Origin: Hyphomicrobiaceae bacterium
GTDB taxonomy: Bacteria > Pseudomonadota > Alphaproteobacteria > Rhizobiales > Hyphomicrobiaceae
DNA: 27,744 nt
Direction of reading: 5' to 3'
Assembly (NCBI GenBank): GCA_020442225.1
Contig: JAGRKR010000231.1
Location: forward strand, 2,060-29,803
Translations under genes and position numbers: made by a program
The notes under the pieces: model-generated
Databases searched by the model: none
What the model was told of the DNA's origin: nothing
The model's input: only the letters and a program-made list of their open reading frames with translations
Shown here: one piece after another, positions 18,844-26,110 of the stretch
Layout: each line of letters begins with the position of its first letter
Numbering within the stretch: position 1 is the stretch's first letter

Positions 18844-19833
18844 ATGCGGCTCGTACGACGGGCGAAAGACGAGGCGGGTTTCGACGCCCTGCGCGATGCC
18901 TGCTCGCTGCCGTCCTTTTTCAAGCTGATGTCGGGCGCACACGGCCGGCGCTACTATCAGGCCGTCCGCGACCAGTCGCCGGCCGACCTCTCGTTCGCCA
19001 TCGCCGATACGGCGGGCCTCATGGCGCTCGTCGAGGTCGAGGTAGCCGGCGGCGCACTGCGGCGGTTCGGGTTTCCTCTGGAAATCCGCCTGCGCGGCGA
19101 CCTGGAGCCGCTGGTGCTCAGACGAGTGGTGCGCGACATCCTCGGCGAGTTGAAGCGCCTCGCCAAGGAGCAGGCCGCCACGACCATTGCCATCCGCACC
19201 TCCCGTGCGCTCGATCCCGACGGCATCGTCGCAGGCCAGTGCCTCGGCCTCGGCGGCACGCCCGGTCTCGAGCTGAGGGCGGAGGCCGATCTCGGCATCG
19301 GCGACAAGGCGCTGGCCGAGGACATGCGCAAGGGCCATCGCCAGCAGGTGAAATGGGGTGAGAAGAACCTGGCTCAATCCTTCGTCGACGCGGCGAACCC
19401 CGACCGCGCGGCATTCGAGCGCTTCCAGGCATTCCACGCCGAGGTGGCGGGCCGCGTCACGCGTCCGGCGGCGAGCTGGGACGCCATGTTCGAGGCGATT
19501 ACTGCCGGCAAGGGCGATCTCGTGCTCGGCACGCTCGACGGCTTGCTGGTGGCCGGCTCGTTGGTGCTCGATGCGGACGATACGGCTTACTACGCCAGCG
19601 GCGTCTATCACCGCGGTCACTTCGACAAGCCGCTGGCCCACGGCACCGTATTCACGTCCCTCGCGCGCGCCGCCAAACGCCGGCTGCGCTTCTTCGATGT
19701 CGGCGAGCTGCCGCTGCCCGGCGGCGAGCATAACGACAAGGAGGTGGCCATCGGCTTCTTCAAACGCGGATTCACGGCGCGGACCGTCGAGAGCACCGTC
19801 TGGACGCTGACCGTGGACGACGCCTCGTCCTGA
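18844..19833 (+). CDS. FemAB/GNAT-type acyltransferase
   Basis: The 329-residue protein looks like a FemAB or Acetyltransf_6 member. A basic helix DMRKGHRQQVKWGEKN (about 160-175) matches the usual basic stretch of this family. The second half has the GNAT-like pattern LGTLDGLLVAGSLVL, YYASGVYHRGHF, HGTVFTSLARAAKRR and LRFFDVGELPLPGGEHN. Such enzymes transfer an acyl or aminoacyl group to an amine or hydroxyl. Next to pseB, pseC and a methyltransferase it may acylate an amino sugar, for example at N-7 of the nonulosonate, though peptidoglycan-type substrates are possible. ATG 18844 has AAAGGAG six bases upstream. It is the last gene of this group; a 267-base gap follows. Confidence 0.75.
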   Translation: MRLVRRAKDEAGFDALRDACSLPSFFKLMSGAHGRRYYQAVRDQSPADLSFAIADTAGLMALVEVEVAGGALRRFGFPLEIRLRGDLEPLVLRRVVRDILGELKRLAKEQAATTIAIRTSRALDPDGIVAGQCLGLGGTPGLELRAEADLGIGDKALAEDMRKGHRQQVKWGEKNLAQSFVDAANPDRAAFERFQAFHAEVAGRVTRPAASWDAMFEAITAGKGDLVLGTLDGLLVAGSLVLDADDTAYYASGVYHRGHFDKPLAHGTVFTSLARAAKRRLRFFDVGELPLPGGEHNDKEVAIGFFKRGFTARTVESTVWTLTVDDASS

Positions 19834-19944
19834 CGACGTCGCACCGGTTCTGTCATGAAGCGTTGCCCAAGGCGCGCAGTCGCGAGAAAACCGGCCGCGC
19901 CGCCTTTACCTCTGGCGAACCTCATGCTACCCGAGCCAAGGATT

Positions 19945-19964
19945 CCTCGATGCCCCTCGATGCC
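19945..19964. repeat. Perfect tandem 10-bp direct repeat
   Basis: CCTCGATGCC occurs twice in direct succession (19945-19954 and 19955-19964). It lies in the gap between the acyltransferase and the carboxypeptidase gene, about 140 bases before the latter starts. A spacing of one helical turn would suit a paired protein-binding site, but it may be chance or slippage. Confidence 0.4.
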
Positions 19965-20100
19965 AAGAGCGCGACGGCATGAATTCGATGGCACCGGCGC
20001 GTACGCGTTGCCGAGAAGGATCGAAACGTCTCCGCTTCGCTCAACTTACCGCCTGGACGAACCGATGTTTGGTGGTCTTTGACGCTAAGGAGTACTCGCG

Positions 20101-21204
20101 GTGCAAGGACTTGCCAGACTTCTCGCCATCGCCCTCGTAGCTCTGTCTGCGGGCAGCGCCTTGGCTGGCCCGGCGCTCGTCTTCGAGGCGACCTCGGGTC
20201 GCGTCCTCTATGCCGAGGATGCCGATCACCCCTGGTATCCCGCTTCGCTCACCAAGCTGATGACCGCCTACATCACCTTCGAGGATCTGAAGGCGGGCAA
20301 GATCAAGCTGACAGACAAGCTCAAATGCTCGGCCAAGGCCCACGAGCAGCCGCCGAGCAAGCTCGGCCTGCCGGTCGGCGCCGAAATCTCGGTCGAGCTC
20401 GGATTGAAGGTGCTGATCGTCAAGTCGGCAAACGATGTCGCGCTCATGCTGGCCGAGACGGTCGCCGGCAGCGAGGAGGCCTTCGTCGCGCGCATGAATG
20501 CCACGGCAAAGCGGCTTGGCATGACCTCGACGCGGTTCAAGAACCCCCACGGCCTGCCCGACCCTGACCAGTTCACGACCGCGCGTGATCTGGCGCGACT
20601 GTCGAAGGCGATCATCAAGGACTTCCCCGAGCACGCCGCGCTCTTCACACTCGATGCCGTGCAGGTCGGCAACCGCAAGCTCGGCACACACAACGCGCTG
20701 CTCAAGGTCTTCCAGGGCGCCGACGGGCTGAAAACCGGCTTCATCTGCGATGCCGGCTACAACGTGGTCGCCAGCGCCACTCGCGACGGCACCAGGATCG
20801 TGGCAGTCGTTCTGGGCGAGCCGTCGGGCCACGAGCGCACCATCCGCGCCTCGAGCCTGCTCGAGCACGGCTTCCACAATTACACCTGGAAGGCGCTCTT
20901 CTTCACCGGCGTCACGCTCGAGGATCTGCCGCGCTCGACGGGCCACCGCGGCCTCATCACGATGCGCGAATCGGTGACAGGCTGGGATTGCAACCGTGGC
21001 GCCAGGGCCCGTGCCAGGGCGGTCGCCCGCGCCAAGGCGCGCCGTCAGCGGGCCGCCAAGGCACGCGCCAAAGGCAAAGGCCGGGCGGCGGTGAAGAAGG
21101 CTGCGCCTGGCAAGAAGACCGCGAAACCTGCACCGAAGGCCAAGAAAAAGCTCACGGCCAAGCCCGCCACGACGACCAAATCAGCGGCACGCGCCAAGCC
21201 ATAA
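20101..21204 (+). CDS. D-alanyl-D-alanine carboxypeptidase (S11/PBP5-like) with Lys/Ala/Arg-rich C-terminal tail
   Basis: This penicillin-binding enzyme trims the terminal D-alanine of peptidoglycan pentapeptides. The 367-residue precursor has a signal peptide (cleavage probably after ALA at 20-22), the catalytic SLTK (S49, K52), SAN (109-111) and KTG (211-213). The penicilloyl-serine domain ends around residue 270. From about 300 the protein becomes a very basic Lys/Ala/Arg tail (about 67 residues) resembling histone H1, instead of the amphipathic membrane-anchor helix of PBP5. It may bind anionic cell-wall polymers or the surface polysaccharide; this is inference. GTG 20101 is supported by AAGGAG eight bases upstream. 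It is probably a separate transcription unit. Confidence 0.93.
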   Translation: MQGLARLLAIALVALSAGSALAGPALVFEATSGRVLYAEDADHPWYPASLTKLMTAYITFEDLKAGKIKLTDKLKCSAKAHEQPPSKLGLPVGAEISVELGLKVLIVKSANDVALMLAETVAGSEEAFVARMNATAKRLGMTSTRFKNPHGLPDPDQFTTARDLARLSKAIIKDFPEHAALFTLDAVQVGNRKLGTHNALLKVFQGADGLKTGFICDAGYNVVASATRDGTRIVAVVLGEPSGHERTIRASSLLEHGFHNYTWKALFFTGVTLEDLPRSTGHRGLITMRESVTGWDCNRGARARARAVARAKARRQRAAKARAKGKGRAAVKKAAPGKKTAKPAPKAKKKLTAKPATTTKSAARAKP

Positions 21205-21231
21205 GACGGCGCTCACCCTCGACCTCTCGCA

Positions 21232-21266
21232 GCCTCGCCTGATCGCCTGAGATGACCCGGCGAGGC
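21232..21266. terminator. Candidate bidirectional hairpin between convergent genes
   Basis: GCCTCGCC (21232-21239) and GGCGAGGC (21259-21266) are a perfect 8-bp inverted repeat with a 19-base loop. It lies between the carboxypeptidase stop (21204) and the stop of the convergent small secreted-protein gene (21296). No T-run follows on either strand, so an intrinsic terminator is not certain. Confidence 0.4.
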
Positions 21267-21295
21267 GCGGCCTTGGCGTCGCTCACGCGCGAGAG

Positions 21296-21568
21296 CTAGA
21301 CGAGTAATTCGAGCTTGCGACGAGGCACGCGGCAGCCTTCGGCAGGCGGCTCCGACGATTTCGGGCGGGAGCTGGGGCGGCGCGCATCCGGCCTTTGCGA
21401 CGGCGTCCGATCGGTGCCCGTCGCGGGCGCCCCCTGTCGAGTCGTGCCATTGCCGTTGCCAGACTCCTTCGCCGGCCCGGCCATGGCATGGCCGGCAGCA
21501 AGCAGAAGAGTTGCGCAGGCAATACCCACGCCGAGGCCAGTGCGGACGGCGCGATGGGCATGGATCAT
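21296..21568 (-). CDS. Small secreted hypothetical protein
   Basis: The 90-residue product has a classical signal peptide: a short basic N-terminus (HRAVR), a hydrophobic core (LGVGIACATLLLAAG) and a probable cleavage after AMA. The mature part of about 60 residues is rich in Gly, Pro, Ser, Arg and Thr, with little predicted structure. No family is recognised. The start ATG 21568 is well supported by GGAGGG six bases upstream on the minus strand. The plus-strand frames across this gene lack such sites. It would be exported to the periplasm or outside. Confidence 0.7.
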   Translation of the reverse strand: MIHAHRAVRTGLGVGIACATLLLAAGHAMAGPAKESGNGNGTTRQGAPATGTDRTPSQRPDARRPSSRPKSSEPPAEGCRVPRRKLELLV

Positions 21569-21875
21569 GACAAGCCCTCCGGAACTTCGACGGCGGCACC
21601 TTCACCACCGCTCAATGGCGCTCAGTATAGCCCAAGATTGGCATTGTCGTGCATAGCCAAGGCGACAGCCCCCGGCTTTCGCACGCCACTTTCGGGGGCC
21701 GCGGAGCGATCCGGGCGCGCGACGGCCGCGCTAAGCCCAGCGCTTCCAGCGCGGACAACCGCTGTCGTGAGCGCAGCACGCTCTCTGGCCGCGACCGGAA
21801 ATCGGCCGACTCCGGCCGATCGGCACTGGCCCACTTCTTGCTTCTTCATGCGCGAGGTCAAGCAAGGGGTTAACG
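21569..21875. other. 307-base divergent intergenic region
   Basis: No coding sequence with a good ribosome site is seen. It lies between the divergent small secreted-protein gene (minus) and the 75-residue gene (plus), so it should contain promoters for both. It also holds a perfect inverted repeat at 21801-21820. Confidence 0.6.
21801..21820. promoter_or_regulatory. 8-bp perfect inverted repeat, possible operator or leader hairpin
   Basis: ATCGGCCG (21801-21808), ACTC loop, CGGCCGAT (21813-21820) forms an 8-bp stem. It lies 55 bases upstream of the 75-residue gene in a region between divergent genes, which favours a regulatory role over a terminator. Confidence 0.4.
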
Positions 21876-22103
21876 ATGGCTTCAAGATGGCATCCCGACG
21901 AGGACGCGACGCCCACACCCGCCGAGGTCGATGTGATGGCGCGCATGCTCGAGGCGCGCCACGGGCACCATGCCGCCGACGTCGCCGACTTCTTCGCAGC
22001 AAAGAACGGTAAAGACGGCCACGCCGGCCGCTCCTGGGCCTGGGCCGGAGTCGCCGAGATGGTGCGCCGGCGCTCTCGCAGCAGAATGCTCGGGAAGGGA
22101 TAG
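21876..22103 (+). CDS. Small hypothetical protein (75 aa)
   Basis: A 75-residue soluble protein with no signal peptide or TM segment. It starts at ATG 21876, with AGGGG about seven bases upstream. It begins with an acidic, Pro-rich stretch (HPDEDATPTPAEVDVMARML), has a His/Ala-rich middle (EARHGHHAADVADFF), a Trp pair and a basic C-terminus (RRRSRSR). The pattern of a helical MARMLEARHG segment followed by WAWAGVAEMV looks like small conserved alphaproteobacterial proteins of unknown role. Function unknown; no DNA-binding fold can be claimed. Confidence 0.65.
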   Translation: MASRWHPDEDATPTPAEVDVMARMLEARHGHHAADVADFFAAKNGKDGHAGRSWAWAGVAEMVRRRSRSRMLGKG

Positions 22104-22351
22104 TTTATTCTTTACCCGGATGAGCGACAGTCTGGTCTCGAATCCGCTTGCAGGCACTCCGGTGTGCTCCGGGGCTTGCGGCGACCACGAGTACCGGCTT
22201 CACGTCAACACTTCCATGGCTTTGCGATGCGCTGGCTGACGGCCCATGCCTGCAGGAACGCGCGGCGGCTCCCCTCGACGGGAAGGCCGGGCGCTCGGCT
22301 GCGTCTCGCACCCGCCCGGGTCGGCGCGGTCAGGGCAGGCGCGGCGCGCCG

Positions 22352-23737
22352 ATGAGCAGTCCCGTGCAGACCGAAAGTGCAGCCCGGCGCACTCCGATCG
22401 CCGTCGTCATCGATTTGCTCAAGGGGCGCGGCGCGAACGGCCGCACGCAACGCGACGCCTTGATGGCCTTCACCATTCGCGTCGCCAGCGCTGCCATTCT
22501 CTATGTCTCCCAGGTCGCGCTCGCGCGCTGGATGGGCACGTACGAGTACGGCATCTACGTCTTCGTTTGGAGCTGGGTTCTGGTGCTCGGCGGACTGGCC
22601 CCGCTCGGCCTGTCGATGGCCATGATCCGGCTCGTGCCGGAGTATTCGGAAAACCGCCGGTTCGGCCTGCTGCACGGGCTTCTGCTGGGTGGCCGCCTGC
22701 TCGTCCTGGCCTCGTCGACGCTCATCGCCCTTGCCGGACTGCTGGCGCTCTGGCTCCTCGGCGACCGCATCTCCAGCCATTACGTCCTGCCCGTCTATCT
22801 GGCGCTGGTCTGCCTGCCCATGTACGCGCTGTCCGATTCCCAGGACGGCATCGGGCGGGGCTTCGCCTGGATGGGCATTGCCCTGCTCTCCCCCTACATC
22901 GTGCGCCCGCTGCTCCTGCTCGCGGTCATGGCGACCGCGTACGTCGCGGAGCTGCCGATGGTCGCCGCCACTGCGGCTGGCGCAGCCGTCATCGCCACGT
23001 GGCTCGCCGCCATCCTGCAATTCGCCCTCCTGCAGCGACGGATCTCGAACGACATCGCACCGGCCGAGCGCGCCTACGACCTGCGCAGCTGGCTCGGCAT
23101 GTCCTTCCCTCTCCTGGTCATCTCCGGCTGTGAGCTGGCACTGCAGAACGCCGACGTCCTCATCATCTCGCGCATCCTGACCCCACTGGAGGCCGCCATC
23201 TACTTCGCCGCGGCGAAGACCATTGGTCTGGTGTCCTTCATCCACTACGCCGTCGGCAGCGCCGTCGCGCATCGATACTCGACCCTCGGGACGCGCGGGG
23301 ATCACGGCGCGCTACAGGCCTTCGTGCGCGATTCGGCCCACTGGACCTTCTGGCCGACGCTGGTCGCAATCGGCGGGCTGCTCATCCTGGGCAAGCCGTT
23401 GCTCTGGCTGTTCGGACCGCAATTCACGGCCGGCTACGACGTAATGCTCATCCTGGCGGCTGGCTTCCTGCTCCGGGCCGCCATGGGACCGGCCGACATG
23501 CTGCTCAAGATGGTCGGCCAGCAGGTGCTGTGCGCCGCCATCCTGATTGTGGCGGCCGCCACCAACATCGCCTTGTGCTTCCTGCTCATTCCGACCTACG
23601 GACTGATCGGCGCGGCCACCGCCACCTCGCTTGCGCTGATCGTCATGGGCATCTTGAGCTGGGCGTCCGTATTTTGGCGCCTGGGTCTCAACGTCAGTGT
23701 CTGGCACCAGCGCTCGGGCAGTGCCTCGCGCCACTGA
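22352..23737 (+). CDS. Wzx-like polysaccharide flippase (MATE/PST superfamily)
   Basis: The 461-residue product is a polytopic membrane protein with about 12-14 hydrophobic segments from residue 36 to the end, matching O-antigen/capsule flippases. LARWMGTYEYGIYVFVWSWV near the N-terminus (about 54-73) is characteristic of these transporters (the family pattern is ..R.lG..eyG.y.fv.s), and LLWLFGPQFTAGYDVMLIL occurs late in the protein. It would move the undecaprenyl-linked repeat unit across the inner membrane. ATG 22352 removes a non-conserved upstream extension that opens at 22148; its ribosome site is weak. It is 3.1 kb from the nearest sugar-modifying gene (which ends at 19833) but completes a Wzx/Wzy set together with the polymerase. 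Confidence 0.85.
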   Translation: MSSPVQTESAARRTPIAVVIDLLKGRGANGRTQRDALMAFTIRVASAAILYVSQVALARWMGTYEYGIYVFVWSWVLVLGGLAPLGLSMAMIRLVPEYSENRRFGLLHGLLLGGRLLVLASSTLIALAGLLALWLLGDRISSHYVLPVYLALVCLPMYALSDSQDGIGRGFAWMGIALLSPYIVRPLLLLAVMATAYVAELPMVAATAAGAAVIATWLAAILQFALLQRRISNDIAPAERAYDLRSWLGMSFPLLVISGCELALQNADVLIISRILTPLEAAIYFAAAKTIGLVSFIHYAVGSAVAHRYSTLGTRGDHGALQAFVRDSAHWTFWPTLVAIGGLLILGKPLLWLFGPQFTAGYDVMLILAAGFLLRAAMGPADMLLKMVGQQVLCAAILIVAAATNIALCFLLIPTYGLIGAATATSLALIVMGILSWASVFWRLGLNVSVWHQRSGSASRH

Positions 23738-23762
23738 GAACTCATAGCGGCAGCCGCGCCGA

Positions 23763-23787
23763 CGCTGGCGACGCACCGGCGCCAGCG
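23763..23787. terminator. Candidate bidirectional terminator hairpin
   Basis: CGCTGGCG (23763-23770) and CGCCAGCG (23780-23787) are a perfect 8-bp inverted repeat with a 9-base loop. It lies 26 bases after the flippase stop, in the gap between two convergent genes. No T-run follows, so it may need Rho or act only as a 3'-end stabiliser. Confidence 0.5.
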
Positions 23788-23923
23788 ACCAGCGACCGGG
23801 CGCAGGTCCATTCAAATCCCAGTTGTAATTGTCGATTTCTTGAATTCCCGGACCATGCGGGGCTGCATGGCCGCGCGACGACCAGGGGCATCGTCGCGAG
23901 TCCCGCGCTTCGTCGATCGCGCC

Positions 23924-24580
23924 CTAGAGGCGGGTGCCGATCACCAGCGTCCAGAATGTCTTGAACTCGGTCTTGGGATCATAGACCAGGGCGATCCCTG
24001 CTTGCTCGGCATCCGCCAGGAGCAGGTTCTTGTCGTGGCCCGGACTCTTCCGCCAGCCGCGGAAGACCTCCTCGATGGTCACCTGCCCCGTGCCGACGTT
24101 TTCGGCTGCCAGCCTGGGCTTGTATCCCGTGCGCCGGACGCGGTCCCACGGCGTGGAGCCATCCGAGCCGAAATGCGAGATGCGGTCGAACTTCGCCAGG
24201 TCGCGCGAATGCGCCTTGGCGGCCGCCGTGAGCTCGGCGCTCAGTCGCAGGGGCTTGAGACCACGCGAGCGGCGATAGTCGTTGATGAGGACGAGCGCCC
24301 GCTCGGGATCGAGCCGGGTCGAGGAATAGTCGCGGTCGGAGAGCGCGCCACGCGGCGCCTTCTCGAACGAGCCGCTCGGGGCCTTGTCATCGAACTTCGC
24401 GGTCCGGGTCGGCTCGGGGCGGCGCGCACGCGGTCGCGGATCATCTCCGCCGAGCCGCGCCGAAGGACCCAAATCAGGCGAGCCGGCGCGCGTATCGGAA
24501 AATCCGAGCACCGGTTGAGGACCCATGCTGCAACCGGCCAGAGAGACCGCCAGCAGAGCCCCACACAACGCACGCAACAT
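23924..24580 (-). CDS. CAP-domain (SCP/PR1-like) lipoprotein
   Basis: The 218-residue product has a lipoprotein signal with lipobox LAGC ending at C17. A disordered, basic and acidic linker follows (about 20-90), then a CAP domain (about 92-218). The domain shows KAHSRDLAKF with H124, ISHFGSDG with H136, AENVG with E160, and WRKSPGHDKNLL with H182 and N185. These match the conserved His/Glu cavity of bacterial CAP proteins, whose biochemical roles are mostly unknown. It would be anchored in the cell envelope. GGGGA lies eight bases upstream of ATG 24580; the preceding GTG at 24583 is the alternative. A perfect CtrA-type box lies about 60 bases upstream, which suggests cell-cycle control. Confidence 0.9.
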   Translation of the reverse strand: MLRALCGALLAVSLAGCSMGPQPVLGFSDTRAGSPDLGPSARLGGDDPRPRARRPEPTRTAKFDDKAPSGSFEKAPRGALSDRDYSSTRLDPERALVLINDYRRSRGLKPLRLSAELTAAAKAHSRDLAKFDRISHFGSDGSTPWDRVRRTGYKPRLAAENVGTGQVTIEEVFRGWRKSPGHDKNLLLADAEQAGIALVYDPKTEFKTFWTLVIGTRL

Positions 24581-24638
24581 CACTGCATTCCCCGTGCTTC
24601 ATCCTGGGTTGCACACCCCTGATGATCCTCCTGACCCG

Positions 24639-24654
24639 TTAACGCACGATTAAC
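24639..24654. promoter_or_regulatory. CtrA-type box TTAA-N7-TTAAC
   Basis: TTAA (24639-24642), seven bases, TTAAC (24650-24654) is an exact match to the full binding consensus of CtrA, the alphaproteobacterial cell-cycle response regulator. It lies about 60 bases upstream of the CAP lipoprotein start, a usual distance. The match is seen directly; that CtrA acts here is inference from the consensus. Confidence 0.6.
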
Positions 24655-24912
24655 GTTAGTAGGTAGACGGAGTGGCCGATAAGCTGCACTCGATCGTCAT
24701 GCTCTCGTGGTCGGCGGGCGTCCCGATCCTCGTCTCATGGGTGTCATTTTCACTGCAAGAACATGTCGCTAGTTTGACCCTACGATGACCGATTGAGGCC
24801 ATTTGGCCCCCGGCCGGCCGTTGCATAGACAGGTGCAGGCGCACCGCCGCACCAAGTTTCCGGACCGTCCCACTTGGAAGGTCGGCCCACCTCGACCATT
24901 ATGGCGACTGAT

Positions 24913-24922
24913 TCACCGGTGA
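24913..24922. promoter_or_regulatory. 10-bp perfect palindrome TCACCGGTGA
   Basis: TCACCGGTGA is its own reverse complement and lies about 95 bases upstream of the gene at 25017, in a suitable place for a dimeric regulator. A single 10-bp palindrome is weak evidence. Confidence 0.25.
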
Positions 24923-24952
24923 TTCGCGCGTCCGGGCCTTGGAAGGACCCGT

Positions 24953-24974
24953 CGCGGGCTGCTAACAGCCTGCG
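24953..24974 (+). other. Strong leader hairpin, 9-bp stem with CTAA loop
   Basis: CGCGGGCTG (24953-24961), loop CTAA, CAGCCTGCG (24966-24974) form a nine-pair stem with one G-U pair. It lies 42 bases before ATG 25017, so it could sit in the 5' leader of the downstream two-gene unit, or mark the end of an upstream transcript. No T-run follows. Confidence 0.4.
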
Positions 24975-25016
24975 GCATCAGGGATTCTCGTCTTTGATCA
25001 GACTGGGAGTCGCGCA

Positions 25017-26105
25017 ATGCGAGCGGCGGCCTTGAATACGGTGGCACTGCGATCCGTGGCGCTTCTACGCGTCGCCGCTGCGCGCGCTGATGGGCTGCCC
25101 ATCGGCGCCGTCAGCGACGACCTCTTTCCACTCGTCGCACCGGTGGTCGGTCAGGGCGAGTGGCGACGCCACCTCACGGAAGCGGTGGCCTCCGCCGTGC
25201 GCGACGGTCTCGTCGAGGGCGACGCCAGGATGCTGGCCGCCAACGGCGCCGGCCGGAAAGCGGCTGCGGCCTACCTCGGAATGGACCCGCTTGAGATCGG
25301 GCCATGGCCTGAGCTGCGCGACATCCGCCTGATCGCCAAGACCCTCGGCATCGAGAAGGAGAGCGCGGTCAAGCTCAAGGGCCTCGCCAACGCCGAACGG
25401 CTCCGCGCGCGGATTCTCGTCAGCGCCTTCTCGCTGTCGTTCAAGGGCGTTCCGACTCCGGCTCGCCTGCGCAATGCCCTGGCCGTCGTCGCGCTCGACC
25501 GCGCTTTCGGCAATCAGCTCAAGAGCCGGCTCGGCTCGGGCAAAGGGCTGTCGGGCAAGGCCGGACGCCTGCTGGCGGGCCAGCTTTCCCGAACGCCCAA
25601 GGACTTCGGCACCGACCGCCGGCTCATCGCCGAGCTGGCCGCCGAGCAGGTCGGGGCCAACGGCACCGATCTCGCCGCCCTCAGGCGCGCCATCCTGCTT
25701 CGCCTCCTCACCGTTCCGCTTGTACATGACGGCGAGTCGGCAAGCGCATCCAAGGCCAAGCCGGTCGAGCAAGCCATCACAGCGAGAACGACGCCGCCGA
25801 AAGGCCGGCCCGACCTCAAGACGTTCGCGAGCGAGGTGCTGACCCTGGCGCGTCCGGCGGCCGAAGGCTGGGCAGGCGATCGCAAGGCGCTCATTTCGCG
25901 CGTCTGGCGTTCCGTCAAGGCCGAGCGGCCAAGCTGGGCGCTGAGCGAGATCGAGTTCAAGTGCATGCTGACAGAGGCGCACAGGGTGGGACACATCACA
26001 CTCGCCAATGCCGACCTCAAGGACAAACAGCTCCTTGCTGAGCTGCAAGCTTCGGCCATCGCCTACAAGAACGTGGTCTGGCACTACATCCGCATCCTGA
26101 ACTAG
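25017..26105 (+). CDS. Hypothetical protein with winged-helix-like N- and C-terminal segments
   Basis: The 362-residue product has no signal peptide or TM segment and is rich in Ala, Leu, Arg and Lys. The first 95 residues (LLRVAAARADGLPIGAVSDD, then AVASAVRDGLVEGDARM and GAGRKAAAAYLGM) look like a winged-helix unit ending in the short strand-turn pattern of such folds. The last 90 residues (DRKALISRVWRSVKAERPSW, EIEFKCMLTEAHRVGHITLA, then WHYIRI) look like a second one. This is inferred from pattern, not proven. ATG 25017 follows GGGAG at a good distance. It ends 5 bases before the ATPase gene, so the two are one operon and probably work together. No known family is assigned. Confidence 0.7.
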   Translation: MRAAALNTVALRSVALLRVAAARADGLPIGAVSDDLFPLVAPVVGQGEWRRHLTEAVASAVRDGLVEGDARMLAANGAGRKAAAAYLGMDPLEIGPWPELRDIRLIAKTLGIEKESAVKLKGLANAERLRARILVSAFSLSFKGVPTPARLRNALAVVALDRAFGNQLKSRLGSGKGLSGKAGRLLAGQLSRTPKDFGTDRRLIAELAAEQVGANGTDLAALRRAILLRLLTVPLVHDGESASASKAKPVEQAITARTTPPKGRPDLKTFASEVLTLARPAAEGWAGDRKALISRVWRSVKAERPSWALSEIEFKCMLTEAHRVGHITLANADLKDKQLLAELQASAIAYKNVVWHYIRILN

Positions 26106-26110
26106 GCCGG

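Larger units (their letters stand above)
24584..25016. other. 433-base divergent intergenic region
   Basis: No supported gene is found; the 62-codon minus-strand frame at 24656-24844 lacks a ribosome site and known features. The region is lower in GC than the genes around it in parts. It holds a CtrA-type box (24639-24654), a 10-bp palindrome (24913-24922) and a strong hairpin (24953-24974). It must carry promoters for the CAP lipoprotein (minus) and the two-gene ATPase unit (plus). Confidence 0.6.

Noticed and set aside
19855..20082. 75-codon plus-strand frame before the carboxypeptidase
   Set aside because: No ribosome site, no motif and low-complexity Pro/Arg content; treated as intergenic.
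21640..21665. GG-GC pair resembling a sigma-54 promoter
   Set aside because: The spacing between the GG and GC is nine bases instead of ten and flanking consensus is poor.
21865..21885. TTAA-N7-TTCAA resembling a CtrA box at the start of the 75-residue gene
   Set aside because: The match is only partial and it overlaps the start codon, which is better explained by the ribosome site and coding sequence.
23840..24622. 260-codon plus-strand frame
   Set aside because: Antisense to the CAP lipoprotein, which has a lipobox and conserved His/Glu residues.
24656..24844. 62-codon minus-strand frame in the divergent gap
   Set aside because: No ribosome site, and nothing recognisable in the product.
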